From the NCBI GenBank assembly GCA_903857795.1, contig CAIOGM010000122.1, forward strand, positions 1 through 64,000: a stretch of DNA of 64,000 nt. The letters are read 5' to 3'. The translations under genes were made by a program, and so were the position numbers. This DNA is from an uncultured Geobacter sp. GTDB lineage: Bacteria > Desulfobacterota > Desulfuromonadia > Geobacterales > CAIOGM01. Below, in pieces: positions 25,055 through 33,484 of this stretch; position 1 is the stretch's first letter, and the number at the start of each line of letters is the position of its first letter. The notes under the pieces were generated by a model. It had not been told where the DNA came from and searched no databases. It saw nothing but the letters and a program-made list of their open reading frames with translations.

Positions 25055-25853
25055 TCCGCAGCGCCTTTTCCCCCTCCCCCAGCTCCACCAGCAGGGCGCA
25101 ATAATAGTCGATAAAGGCGCCCAAAAACGGATAACTCCCCCTGTCACCGCTCCGGGCAAACAGGTCAAAGGTCTTCTCAAGATAGGGGAGAGCTTCACTT
25201 TTCTGACCCGCCTCACAGAGGGTGGTCCCGAGCTTGTAGTTGGCGAAGATGCTCTCCGGCTGGGCTGTTACCCACTTCTGCATCAACTGGATGTTGCGGT
25301 GGTGCTTCCCCGTGGCGTTGAGGGAGAGATACCCGTAATGCCGGAAGTGGACATCGAGGAGTCGGGGGACCAGCTCCGGCCAGTGGGCATAGAGCGACTC
25401 GCCGATACTTTCATGCACCGGGTTGGAGAAACGGATGGCCGGGTCGTTGCGAAAGAGGCGCAGCCCCTTCACCGACTCCACCGCTCCCGAATCGAACAGG
25501 TTGTCCAGCCAGACGATGTACGCCCGGGCGTCGCGCTCCTGCAGGGCGGCGATGATCGTCTCCCCGGCTTTTTTGTCATAGAGGACTTCGTCGGTGTCCA
25601 CATTCAGAATCCAGGAGAACCTCGCCCGGTCGATGCCGAAATTTTTGGCCTTGGCAAAGTCGTCCACCCAGGGAAACTCGAAGATCCTGCAGCCAAACTT
25701 TCGCGCAATCGCCACCGTCCCATCCGTCGAGCCGGTATCCACCAGCACGAACTCAGAAGCTATCACCTTGAGAGAGCGAAGCACCAGCGAAAGATACTTT
25801 TCGGAGTTCCCCGCAATCATGACGACCGAGAGTCCGTGAGGCAGAGCGTTCAT
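25029..25853 (-). CDS. family 2 glycosyltransferase with C-terminal TPR
   Basis: 274 residues. The GT-A nucleotide-binding fold is clear: SVVMIAGNSEKYLSLVLRSL, VLVDTGSTDGTVAIA, and the metal-binding DxD in NVDTDEVLYD. Residues about 195-270 form one or two TPR-like helix pairs. It starts in an ATGA overlap with the FkbH-like gene and is the last gene of a four-gene operon read from 30072. Confidence 0.85.
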   Translation of the reverse strand: MNALPHGLSVVMIAGNSEKYLSLVLRSLKVIASEFVLVDTGSTDGTVAIARKFGCRIFEFPWVDDFAKAKNFGIDRARFSWILNVDTDEVLYDKKAGETIIAALQERDARAYIVWLDNLFDSGAVESVKGLRLFRNDPAIRFSNPVHESIGESLYAHWPELVPRLLDVHFRHYGYLSLNATGKHHRNIQLMQKWVTAQPESIFANYKLGTTLCEAGQKSEALPYLEKTFDLFARSGDRGSYPFLGAFIDYYCALLVELGEGEKALRIREVAREW

Positions 25854-27988
25854 GGTGCTCCTCTCCGGGAAGGTTCACTCTCATCCCAGACGGTGACGAT
25901 ATGCGAGGGGGGCGCCAGGGCTTGAATGACGGGGAGAGCGACGCCGTTCCAGCCGGATGCGAGAAAGAACGCCCGCGCCGCCCGGTTCCGTTCGGTCTCG
26001 GCGAAGGCGAAGGTCAGGGGGCCGAACCGTCCGCAGAGTTCGCTCACCACCGCCTCATCCACTCCGAGACCGATGACGCGACAGCTTATGGCCATGGACT
26101 CCACCCGTTGCCCTGCTTCATCCAGGAGCACGACAGCCACCGTGCCATAGGAGCTGCCCGAGTCGGCGACCTCCGCGGAATAAACCCTCTGTTCGACGAA
26201 ATAGCGAGCCATCCCGGCATCGCTCACCCTCACGCCGTTCAGGTTCCACTGGTTGGTCTTGTTGAGCAGCTGCTGGGCCCGTTCCCTCCCCGCCTCATCC
26301 TCCCCATGAACCGGGCCGATGGTGCAGCGAAGTCCCAGGTGGTCCAGGTAGCTCCCCCGTCCACTCTCCGAACTCTGCGTCCGGAATGCAACCCGCTTCC
26401 TGATCGATTCCCAACGGTTACTGTCCTCTGCGGTGATCGTCACGCTCTGGAGATAGGGGCTGCAGAGGAGTTCCCGGCGGAGATAATTAAGCTCCGCCCC
26501 CAGGGTGCGCAAGGCGGGAAAGGCCGCTATGGCCGACTCCCGTTCCAGAGGATTGTCATCGATGAAGAGCGCCTGTTCGGGCAGGATATTGAGGAGCTCC
26601 AGGATTTCCCCGATACTCTCCGGCTTGGGCCTGAAGTTGATCCGGACCAGGGCGAAATCATCCAGGGTAAGGGGGATGGTGAGCGGAGCCACCGCATAGG
26701 AACCGAGGATCTCCCGCCACCGCTCCCGGATGAACGCCTCATCGTTCTTGCTGGCGATGGCCAGGAGAATCCCCCGCTTCCTCAGAATCAGCAACGCCTC
26801 GACAATGGCCAGAGGACGTCCCTCCCAGCTGCCGATCCTCATATCCGAAGCCAGACCGCGCCAGAGGGTATTGTCCAGATCGATGATCACCAGCTTGATC
26901 CTGGCTTCGGTGGTAAGGATGATCTGTCGGAGCAGGATTCCCCTGATCAGTTGTTCCAGATAGAGATCGATGCCGATCTCGAAGCCCATGGTAACCGGGA
27001 TGTCGGTAACGGGAAAATCGGCATCCAGCGGAGCATCATAGTCCAGCAGAAAGCCGCGATGACCGGAGAAGTTGACCAGGCCGTCGTCCACCCGGGACTT
27101 CCCTACGGCCGCCGCAACGGCGTCGGCATCGATGAAATAGCAGCCGGGCCGGGTGGCGCACCACGCCGCAGTCGCCTCATTGAGCTCCCGGACGAAACGC
27201 CTAAAGTTCGCTCTCCCGCCGCCAGCCATGAACAGCCCCAGAGGATTGGAGGTCGGCTCCACAAAACCGATGACGAAGGTCGCAGTGCTGATCTCCCTCG
27301 GAGTGACCGCGTCCAGGTACGCCAGGAGATGACCCTGCGCCTCCTGGAAGAAGAGATCGGAGTCACCGCTGCAGTAATACAGGTCCATGAGTCTCGGGTG
27401 CATGGCCCGAAACGGCGGAATGACAACCCTGATCCGCTCCCACCCCGGTGCCGGGGGAGAGAGACTCTCCTGGGAACTGACCGGAAGCGGGGCGTTCCTG
27501 ACGGTCAGCACCGTCCGGCTCTCAATGCCCAGCTCTCGCGCCGCCTCCTGGAACTTGAGTTGCATCTCCTGGCCGCTGCACCCCCCGATCAGCTCCACCT
27601 CAAGCGGCTTGAACGTCTCCTGCACCGGCTTCAAGGCCATGGGAGAGTCCATCATCCTTACGGCGTTGCAGGGGAGGTAATACTCCTCCAGCCATCTCCG
27701 ATAGGCGGCTTCCAGCTCCGACCAGGTCACGACCCGCGCCCCGGAGAGCTGAAGATACGAGGGGACCGGCATGGCGCCGGCGGTAAGCAGCACGTTTATC
27801 TGTCGCTTACCGGACTCTCCGTGGAGAACAATATCCGAGATATGAAGAGGGAGAGACTCCAGGAGTATGGAGAGATAGGGGATTGTATCGACGGGGCACA
27901 AGCGGAGATGGGGGAACCGGCCGCGAAGCGCATGACCGGCCGCATCCTGAAGAGCTGTTGCCTCGTAAAACCCGACTATGAAGTACAT
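25850..27988 (-). CDS. FkbH-like protein (HAD-IIIC phosphatase domain plus GNAT domain)
   Basis: 712 residues from the ATG at 27988, 1 nt after the preceding stop, with CGGAG upstream; a longer frame would run 130 nt into the neighbour. The middle shows the HAD phosphatase motifs (LVIIDLDNTLWRGLA; LAIASKNDEAFIRERW; LFIDDNPLERESA), followed by a GNAT-like C-terminal domain (QLLNKTNQWNLNGVR; SCRVIGLGVDEAVVS). The first about 380 residues are probably an SGNH-like region. FkbH proteins load glyceryl groups from 1,3-bisphosphoglycerate onto carrier proteins in polyketide pathways; in glycan clusters they may build a glyceryl-type or acyl substituent. No acyl carrier protein is seen nearby. Confidence 0.8.
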   Translation of the reverse strand: MYFIVGFYEATALQDAAGHALRGRFPHLRLCPVDTIPYLSILLESLPLHISDIVLHGESGKRQINVLLTAGAMPVPSYLQLSGARVVTWSELEAAYRRWLEEYYLPCNAVRMMDSPMALKPVQETFKPLEVELIGGCSGQEMQLKFQEAARELGIESRTVLTVRNAPLPVSSQESLSPPAPGWERIRVVIPPFRAMHPRLMDLYYCSGDSDLFFQEAQGHLLAYLDAVTPREISTATFVIGFVEPTSNPLGLFMAGGGRANFRRFVRELNEATAAWCATRPGCYFIDADAVAAAVGKSRVDDGLVNFSGHRGFLLDYDAPLDADFPVTDIPVTMGFEIGIDLYLEQLIRGILLRQIILTTEARIKLVIIDLDNTLWRGLASDMRIGSWEGRPLAIVEALLILRKRGILLAIASKNDEAFIRERWREILGSYAVAPLTIPLTLDDFALVRINFRPKPESIGEILELLNILPEQALFIDDNPLERESAIAAFPALRTLGAELNYLRRELLCSPYLQSVTITAEDSNRWESIRKRVAFRTQSSESGRGSYLDHLGLRCTIGPVHGEDEAGRERAQQLLNKTNQWNLNGVRVSDAGMARYFVEQRVYSAEVADSGSSYGTVAVVLLDEAGQRVESMAISCRVIGLGVDEAVVSELCGRFGPLTFAFAETERNRAARAFFLASGWNGVALPVIQALAPPSHIVTVWDESEPSRRGAP

Positions 27989-27989
27989 T

Positions 27990-29318
27990 TCAGAGCTCCG
28001 ATACACCGCGCAGTACCTCGGCGATGACCCCACGCCACTCCCCCAGCCGGGCTTGACGAAACATCCGCATCTGCCCATACCACGGCCCCAACTGCTCCTG
28101 CAACAGCCACCGCCAATCCGGTGCATAGGGGAGCAGCAACCAGAACGGTTTTCCCAGGGCGCCGGCCACGTGAGCCACCGACGTATCGACGGTCACCACC
28201 AGATCCAGCTGGTCGATCAGCGCGGCGGTGTCGGCATAGTCATGAATCAGGGGTGAAAGATCTATCAGCTGCTCCGGCCACGGTTCCGGACGCTCCCCGC
28301 CAATCTGCAGGCTGTAATAGCCGTGGTTTCCGCCTCTCAGGAGCCGGGAGAAAATCGGCCATGGAATGGAGCGGCTGGCGTCGTTGGTATGTTTGCCGCT
28401 CCCCGCCCAGACAAGGCCGATCTTTTTATTGTGAGACTCCAGCGGCGCCGCCGGCAGCAGCGGTCGCCCCGGTGAGGTCAGAGAGAGAGCAGGGGTATGG
28501 CTAAGGCTCTCCAGCAGGCAGTATGATCCGAGGCTCATGACCGGAATTGTGGCATCGAAGCCCATGGGCTCCTTCCCCAGTTCGACGATGCGCCGTAGGC
28601 CGGGAAGCCCCCGGAGCAACCGGAGGAGCTCCGGGTAACAGGCCAGCGTCACCTCCACCCCTCTCCCGGCCAGCTGCGGGATGAACCGGGCAAACTGGAT
28701 CGTGTCGCCATACCCCTGCTCGGCGGAGACCAGCAGCCGGAACCCTTCTCTGACCGTGCCGTCCCAGCGCGGATAGGGATACTCCCGCGGCGGACAGGTG
28801 GGACGTTGAAAGCGCCATTCATACTCGGCGAACCCCTCATCCCATCTGCCGAGCCCCAACAACAGCTGGGCATACTCGAAATGCCCCTGGGGATCGGCGG
28901 GACGCAGGCGGAGAAACTGCTCTATGGCCGTACAGGCAGCCGGATAATCGGCCAGATCGCGCCGCGCCATGGCCAGCACCAGCCAGGTCGAGGGATTTCC
29001 CGGGTCAAGAGCGGCGGCACGGGCATACAGCACCGCAGCCCGACCGGTGTCACCGAATTTCTGCGCGGCATGACCTTGCCAGAGAGCCAGCATGGGATCA
29101 GCGGGGAAGAGCAGCACCCCCTGTTCCAGTTGCCGGAACGCCGCCTGATAATCGTGAAGCTTGAACAGCGCCAGGGCGAGGTTCTGCTGCGCCTCCAGGA
29201 GGTACGGATCCACCGCCAGCAGCTCCCGCCAGATCCGGACAGCCGGTTCGAGCCGCCCTGCGGTGGCGGCGGTGAGCGCCTCGGCTAACAAACGGGAAGA
29301 GTCCGGCGGATCAGCCAT
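27990..29318 (-). CDS. TPR protein with C-terminal GT-B/heptosyltransferase-like domain
   Basis: 442 residues from the ATG at 29318, overlapping the preceding gene by 8 nt (a TTG at 29342 is possible but less likely). Residues about 10-165 are TPR repeats (AQQNLALALFKLHDYQAAFR; LYARAAALDPGNPSTWLVLA). Residues about 190-440 resemble GT9/GT41-like transferases (LLVSAEQGYGDTIQFARFIP; LVVTVDTSVAHVAGALGKPF; YAPDWRWLL). Such TPR-glycosyltransferases are common in flagellin-glycosylation islands and often modify Ser/Thr of flagellin, though the acceptor here is inferred from context. Confidence 0.75.
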   Translation of the reverse strand: MADPPDSSRLLAEALTAATAGRLEPAVRIWRELLAVDPYLLEAQQNLALALFKLHDYQAAFRQLEQGVLLFPADPMLALWQGHAAQKFGDTGRAAVLYARAAALDPGNPSTWLVLAMARRDLADYPAACTAIEQFLRLRPADPQGHFEYAQLLLGLGRWDEGFAEYEWRFQRPTCPPREYPYPRWDGTVREGFRLLVSAEQGYGDTIQFARFIPQLAGRGVEVTLACYPELLRLLRGLPGLRRIVELGKEPMGFDATIPVMSLGSYCLLESLSHTPALSLTSPGRPLLPAAPLESHNKKIGLVWAGSGKHTNDASRSIPWPIFSRLLRGGNHGYYSLQIGGERPEPWPEQLIDLSPLIHDYADTAALIDQLDLVVTVDTSVAHVAGALGKPFWLLLPYAPDWRWLLQEQLGPWYGQMRMFRQARLGEWRGVIAEVLRGVSEL

Positions 29319-30072
29319 GGAGGAGCCGCCAATAGGGCGCAATCTTTGGGAAAACAGTCTGTATCATGAATTGCGGCATGAGGAACTGGGGAAAAGATTT
29401 GCTGGAATTCCCTCGGTGCAGGATATGCAGGGAGAGCCCCGTAGTATCGGAGAGGCAGACAACCTTCCCGCTGCGGGTGGCGGCGGTGATGAACGGACCA
29501 TCCTCATTCCAGGTAACGTCGGGAAATTTCACCTGATCCCATACCCGCTTTTTATAGAGGTACGAGAAGCCGTATCCCAGGTGATTGTCCGCAAAGTTCT
29601 GATTATTTTGTTCCGTCAGCAGCACCGTATCAACAGGCTGACCGGACCAGATAAAGTGCAGCCCCGTCTTCACCATGAGATCCCAGTAGGCAAACTGGTC
29701 ATAGAGGCCGCTATAGAGGAAGAACCCCGACAATTTGACAAAATCGGCCTGATGAGCGCTCATGACGGAAAGCATCTGCGAGAGATAATCCGGCGCATAA
29801 TAGTCATCATCGTCAAAATGGGCGATAATTTCGCCTCGCGCCCGTGCAACCAGCACATTTCTCTTCACCCCCACCGACCGGCGCACCGGGTCGTGATGAT
29901 ACTGAACCCGAGGATCGGAGAGCGCGGTCATAAAGGGAGAGGGAGCGGGGCTGTCGTCATCCACCAGCCATTGGATGCTGGGCCACTCCTGGGATTGGAT
30001 GCAGGAGTAGATCAGCGGGAGGAGAGACTCTCTGCCGTAGGTTGGGGTGATGATGCTTACCAGGGGTTTCAT
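29311..30072 (-). CDS. family 2 glycosyltransferase
   Basis: 253 residues from the ATG at 30072 (GGAG 9 nt upstream; an in-frame TTG at 30081 lies against the ribosome-binding site). Typical GT-A signatures: MKPLVSIITPTYGRESLLPL, WLVDDDSP, RNVLVARARGEIIAHFDDDD with the metal-binding aspartates, and a late WNEDGPFI. First gene of the operon running to 25029. Confidence 0.9.
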   Translation of the reverse strand: MKPLVSIITPTYGRESLLPLIYSCIQSQEWPSIQWLVDDDSPAPSPFMTALSDPRVQYHHDPVRRSVGVKRNVLVARARGEIIAHFDDDDYYAPDYLSQMLSVMSAHQADFVKLSGFFLYSGLYDQFAYWDLMVKTGLHFIWSGQPVDTVLLTEQNNQNFADNHLGYGFSYLYKKRVWDQVKFPDVTWNEDGPFITAATRSGKVVCLSDTTGLSLHILHRGNSSKSFPQFLMPQFMIQTVFPKIAPYWRLLHG

Positions 30073-30081
30073 CCGTGTCAA

Positions 30082-30907
30082 CTCCGGGGTTCGGGGTTCG
30101 GGGTTCTATGTTCAAAGTTCTAACCGATTAGGGATAATCTGTTCGCAACGACCCGTAGGAGCGTCCTTTAGGCGCGAATTCTCAGCATCATTCGCGGCCT
30201 ATACCCAGCCATGTCCGGCTAGATAATTGCCGAAAGGTGAAACCCTGATTTAACCCCTCACCCGGCCTTCGGCCACCCTCTCCCGTTGGGTGAGGGTATG
30301 ATTTCGATCCTTCTCCTTTAGGCCCGTATTTTAGGGTCCCGGGGGAGAAGGTGCCCCATAGGGCGGATGAGGAAGGGGGGGAACGCCACGGGACCGACAA
30401 CGATGGACTATACCCGATTTTAGAAACGGACGCACCGCAAAAAAATCAGCGTTATCCGGTTTGGTAATGCCTGGGGTTATAAGTCCCCCCGCCCCTTGCG
30501 GGAGGGGGTTAGGGGGCGGGGGAAGCCGCGAGGAAAGTACGTTTTCGCCATTCATAAACAGTGACATTATAAGTATTTTCAAAAAAATCCGCTCTGTACG
30601 ATTAGCCTAAGCAGCCATTTGCAGAACTACAATCAACCATTTATCAGCTAATTACGCTGTTAACCCATCCCCACCCTAACCCTCCCCTTGAAAGGGAGGG
30701 GATTTATTGGCTCCTCCCCCTTCAAGGGGGAGGTTGGGAGGGGGATGGGGCTACGGTAGTGCTGAACTGAAATCTAATCATACAGTGCAAAAAAATTTGA
30801 AGTTTTCTTGAATAGCAATGCCTGCAAGTGACTTCCCCCACCCCCCAGCCCCCTCCCGCGAGGGGAGGGGGAGCTTGATGCAAGAATCCAAGGCGCCGGA
30901 CGCACCG
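30082..30907. repeat. gene-free stretch filled with GC-rich inverted repeats
   Basis: No gene is supported. Visible units: GGTTCGGGGTTC direct repeats near 30090; CCCTCACCC/GGGTGAGGG arms at 30255-30263 and 30288-30296 around a GGCC-TTC-GGCC hairpin; a CCCCGCCCCTTGCGGGAGGGGG hairpin near 30486-30507; a long imperfect inverted repeat at 30664-30750 made of CCTCCCC-CTT and AAG-GGGAGG blocks; and a related unit near 30836-30871. An 18-bp direct repeat (GGACGCACCGCAAAAAAA) occurs at 30428-30445 and 30898-30915, the second copy supplying the T-run of the flagellin terminator. Confidence 0.8.
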
Positions 30908-30936
30908 CAAAAAAAACCCCAGTCATGGACTGGGGT
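30908..30936 (-). terminator. Rho-independent terminator of the second flagellin gene
   Basis: Read on the minus strand: ACCCCAGTC-CAT-GACTGGGGT (9-bp perfect stem, 3-nt loop) followed by eight T. It lies 71 nt after the flagellin stop. Confidence 0.9.
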
Positions 30937-31006
30937 CATTTCATTTAACAGCTTGTTTTCGGGAGAGCGACTTCAAGCGTCAGTACTCCCGGGTATCAGC
31001 TTAAAA

Positions 31007-31918
31007 TTACCTCAGGAGAGAGAGGGCCGCCTGGGGAGTCTGGTTCGCCTGGGACAGGATGGCGGTGCCGGCCTGAGTCAGGATGTTGTTCCGGGTCATG
31101 TTTGCCGTCTCGGAAGCCACATCGACGTCTCTGATGCGGGATTCGGCGGCGCTGGTGTTCTCGACGGCCACCGCCAGGTTGTTGATGGTGGACTGGAGCC
31201 GGTTCTGCGTGGCGCCCAGGTTGGAACGCTGGCTGGAGATACTCTGAATGGCATTATCGATGGCATTCAGTGCGCTCTGAGCGCCGCCCTGAGTACTGAC
31301 CTGAACAACACCTCCGCCGGTACTGGCAAAATTGACGCCGATGGCCTTGGAATCTGCAGACGCAACATCCAGCGTAATCCGGTCCAACGCATTACCTGAA
31401 GTACTTGTGGTTGTATTGGTATCATTCCGCGGGCCGATATGGAAGACCATCGTCCCGGCCCCCGGAGTCGTGGTCACGGAGCCGTCACCGGACATTGTTC
31501 CGTCCAGCAGTTTTTTACCGTTGAACTCGGTGGAACCGGCGATCCGGTCGATTTCACTGGTCAGCTTGTTGAATTCACTCTGGATATAGCCCCGCTCGGT
31601 GCTCCCCACGGTGCCGGTGGCGGACTGCTCGGCCAGTTCCCGCATCCTGACGAGGATGGAACTGGTTTCATTGAGCGCCCCTTCAGCCGTCTGGATGAGG
31701 GAAACGCCGTCGTTGGCGTTACGCGTCGCCTGATTCATACTGCGAATCTGGCCCCGCATGTTCTCCGAAATGGAGAGACCGGCGGCGTCATCGGCCGCGG
31801 TGTTGATGCGGTAGCCCGATGAGAGGCGCTGCATGGATTTCGCGAGTTGGCCCTGCGATACGCTCAAGTTTCTCTGGGCGTTGATCGAAGCCGTGTTGGT
31901 CTGAATTGACATTGCCAT
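31007..31918 (-). CDS. fliC: flagellin (second copy)
   Basis: 303 residues with the conserved flagellin ends: N-terminal SINAQRNLSVSQGQLAKSMQ, RLSSG, TRNANDGVSLIQTAEGALNE, and C-terminal NNILTQAGTAILSQANQTPQ. These D0/D1 helices build the filament; the central variable part is short (about residues 150-215), so the protein is a small flagellin with little surface domain. It is highly similar to the flagellin at 32258 in both terminal parts. AAGGAGG precedes the ATG by 6 nt. No convincing sigma-28 or sigma-54 element was found upstream. Filament proteins of this type are exported via FlhA/FliS and are the expected acceptors of the glycosyltransferases around them. Confidence 0.97.
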   Translation of the reverse strand: MAMSIQTNTASINAQRNLSVSQGQLAKSMQRLSSGYRINTAADDAAGLSISENMRGQIRSMNQATRNANDGVSLIQTAEGALNETSSILVRMRELAEQSATGTVGSTERGYIQSEFNKLTSEIDRIAGSTEFNGKKLLDGTMSGDGSVTTTPGAGTMVFHIGPRNDTNTTTSTSGNALDRITLDVASADSKAIGVNFASTGGGVVQVSTQGGAQSALNAIDNAIQSISSQRSNLGATQNRLQSTINNLAVAVENTSAAESRIRDVDVASETANMTRNNILTQAGTAILSQANQTPQAALSLLR

Positions 31919-32257
31919 GATATTCCTCCTTGAGTGGTCGGCGATAGCACGCGAGTTACAATGTGCGAGCGATCACCTGGTGGGCTTTCCATGCCCGTGT
32001 AGGGGTATCTTTATTTAGACCCTCAACCCCCTATCGGGTCCTTCGTCACAACGTATGTACCATTTCACCTCCCTTTCTCATGACAGCCGTAGCGCCGTCG
32101 GGTAATTATTCCTTGAGATTACAGCTAATTGCACCACACTGATCCGGTAGGCAGATACAGGTACAGGGGGACTCACCGGGCCACTAGGCCATGCAAGTCC
32201 CCCTTTCGTCCCGGCGTGAAGGGTGTACGTAGCTGCGATTAAGATTTCAAAGAGCCG
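31919..32257. other. gap between flagellin genes: leader with minigene and hairpin
   Basis: No protein gene. On the minus strand it holds a strong ribosome-binding sequence AGGGAGGT (32074-32067) followed by a complete five-codon reading frame MVHTL and TGA (32063-32046), about 125 nt before the flagellin start. Near the other end, AGGGGGACT (32165-32173) and AGTCCCCCT (32196-32204) form a 9-bp stem with an inner GGGCC-ACTA-GGCC hairpin, which may end or process the transcript of the first flagellin gene; there is no T-run. Confidence 0.5.
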
Positions 32258-33172
32258 TTACTTCAGGAGCGAAAGCGCCGCCTGGGGTGTCTGGTTGGCC
32301 TGGGACAGGATGGCGGTGCCGGCCTGGGTCAGGATATTGTTCCGGGTCATGGTGGCGGTCTCCGAAGCCACATCAACGTCTCTGATGCGGGATTCGGCGG
32401 AACTGGTGTTCTCAATGGCCACCGCCAGGTTGTTGATGGTGGACTGGAGCCGGTTCTGGGTGGCGCCCAGGTTGGAACGCTGGCTGGAGATACTCGCGAT
32501 GGCGCTATCGATAGAATTCAGTGCGCTCTGAGCGCCTGCCTGAGTACTGACCTGAACAGAAGTTGTGCTGCCGAAATTAACACCGATGGCCGTAGAACTT
32601 GCAGCCGAAACGTCCAGCGTAACCCGGTCCAACGCATTGCCGGCGGTACTGTTATTGGTATTGCCGATACTGGTATCATTTCTCGGGCCGATATGGAAGA
32701 CCATCGTCCCATTTCCCGGAGTCGTAGTCACGGTGCCGTCGCCGCACATGGTTCCGTCGAGCAGTTTCCTGCCGTTGAACTCGGTGGATCCGGCGATCCG
32801 GTCGATCTCACTGGTCAGCTTGTTGAATTCACTCTGGATGTAGCCACGCTCGGTGCTCCCCACGGTGCCAGTGGCTGACTGCTCGGCCAGTTCCCTCATC
32901 CTGACGAGGATGGAGCTGGTTTCGTTGAGCGCCCCTTCTGCGGTCTGGATCAGGGAGACGCCGTCGTTGGCGTTGCGCGTCGCCTGGTTCATGCTCCGGA
33001 TCTGTCCCCGCATATTTTCGGAGATAGCCAAGCCAGCAGAGTCATCGGCCGCGGTGTTGATCCGGAAACCCGACGAGAGGCGCTGCATGGACTTGCTGAG
33101 AGCCAACTGCGAGGTTGAGAGGTTGCGCTGGGCGTTGAGGGACGAGACGTTGGTCTGAATTGACATGGACAT
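32258..33172 (-). CDS. fliC: flagellin (first copy)
   Basis: 304 residues with the same terminal helices as the gene at 31007 (SLNAQRNLSTSQLALSKSMQ; NDGVSLIQTAEGALNE; NNILTQAGTAILSQANQTPQ). The short central part differs more, and it carries a single cysteine (DGTMCGDG) where the other copy has serine. GGAGG precedes the ATG by 8 nt. A near-perfect sigma-28 promoter lies about 150 nt upstream, making this copy the one most clearly under FliA control. The long leader has several GGA motifs that could bind CsrA, whose gene is in this window. Confidence 0.97.
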   Translation of the reverse strand: MSMSIQTNVSSLNAQRNLSTSQLALSKSMQRLSSGFRINTAADDSAGLAISENMRGQIRSMNQATRNANDGVSLIQTAEGALNETSSILVRMRELAEQSATGTVGSTERGYIQSEFNKLTSEIDRIAGSTEFNGRKLLDGTMCGDGTVTTTPGNGTMVFHIGPRNDTSIGNTNNSTAGNALDRVTLDVSAASSTAIGVNFGSTTSVQVSTQAGAQSALNSIDSAIASISSQRSNLGATQNRLQSTINNLAVAIENTSSAESRIRDVDVASETATMTRNNILTQAGTAILSQANQTPQAALSLLK

Positions 33173-33328
33173 GGTGTAATCCTCCGTGATTAGTTAGCGG
33201 GTATCCTTACCCTATTTGTTTCTGTTCCTGACTCTCACACTCACCTGCAAAGCTGCTGTTAGTACAATCCTCCTTTCGTTCTGATTACCCGTGTGGGAAT
33301 TTTCTTTTTTCCTCAGCCTTTATAAAAG

Positions 33329-33355
33329 TTATCGTCTCCCCAGGTGAAAACTTTA
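33329..33355 (-). promoter_or_regulatory. sigma-28 (FliA) promoter of the first flagellin gene
   Basis: Read on the minus strand: TAAAGTTT, 11 nt, GACGATAA. The -35 element is identical to the sigma-28 consensus and the -10 differs at one base (GCCGATAA); spacing is exact. It leaves a leader of roughly 150 nt. Confidence 0.9.
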
Positions 33356-33389
33356 GCCGATCTCTAAAAAAATCCCCGACAAATCATCT

Positions 33390-33405
33390 TGGCAAAGAGT
33401 ATGCA
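33390..33405 (+). promoter_or_regulatory. putative sigma-54 promoter of the corrinoid/kinase operon
   Basis: TGGCAA-AGAGT-ATGCA; the invariant GG and GC are 10 nt apart and the -12 element ATGCA is the same as in the flgD promoter at 63922. It lies about 80 nt before the corrinoid protein start at 33485. Differences from TGGCAC-N5-TTGCA: one base in each element. Confidence 0.5.
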
Positions 33406-33484
33406 TCAAATTTTCTATCCTCATGAACTGTCAAACCGGAGTATAGTGGGGCCGGACAGAGGTCGCCCCCTTTCAAGGAGCATC

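Noticed and set aside
25901-28027. Long open frame (about 700 codons) on the plus strand
   Set aside because: It is antisense to the FkbH-like gene, whose HAD motifs are unmistakable; high GC keeps the opposite strand open. The translation is rich in Arg, Pro, Gly and Glu with no domain.
32010-32045. CCCGATAG, possible sigma-28 -10 box before the second flagellin
   Set aside because: The matching -35 position has only about half the consensus bases; not supported.
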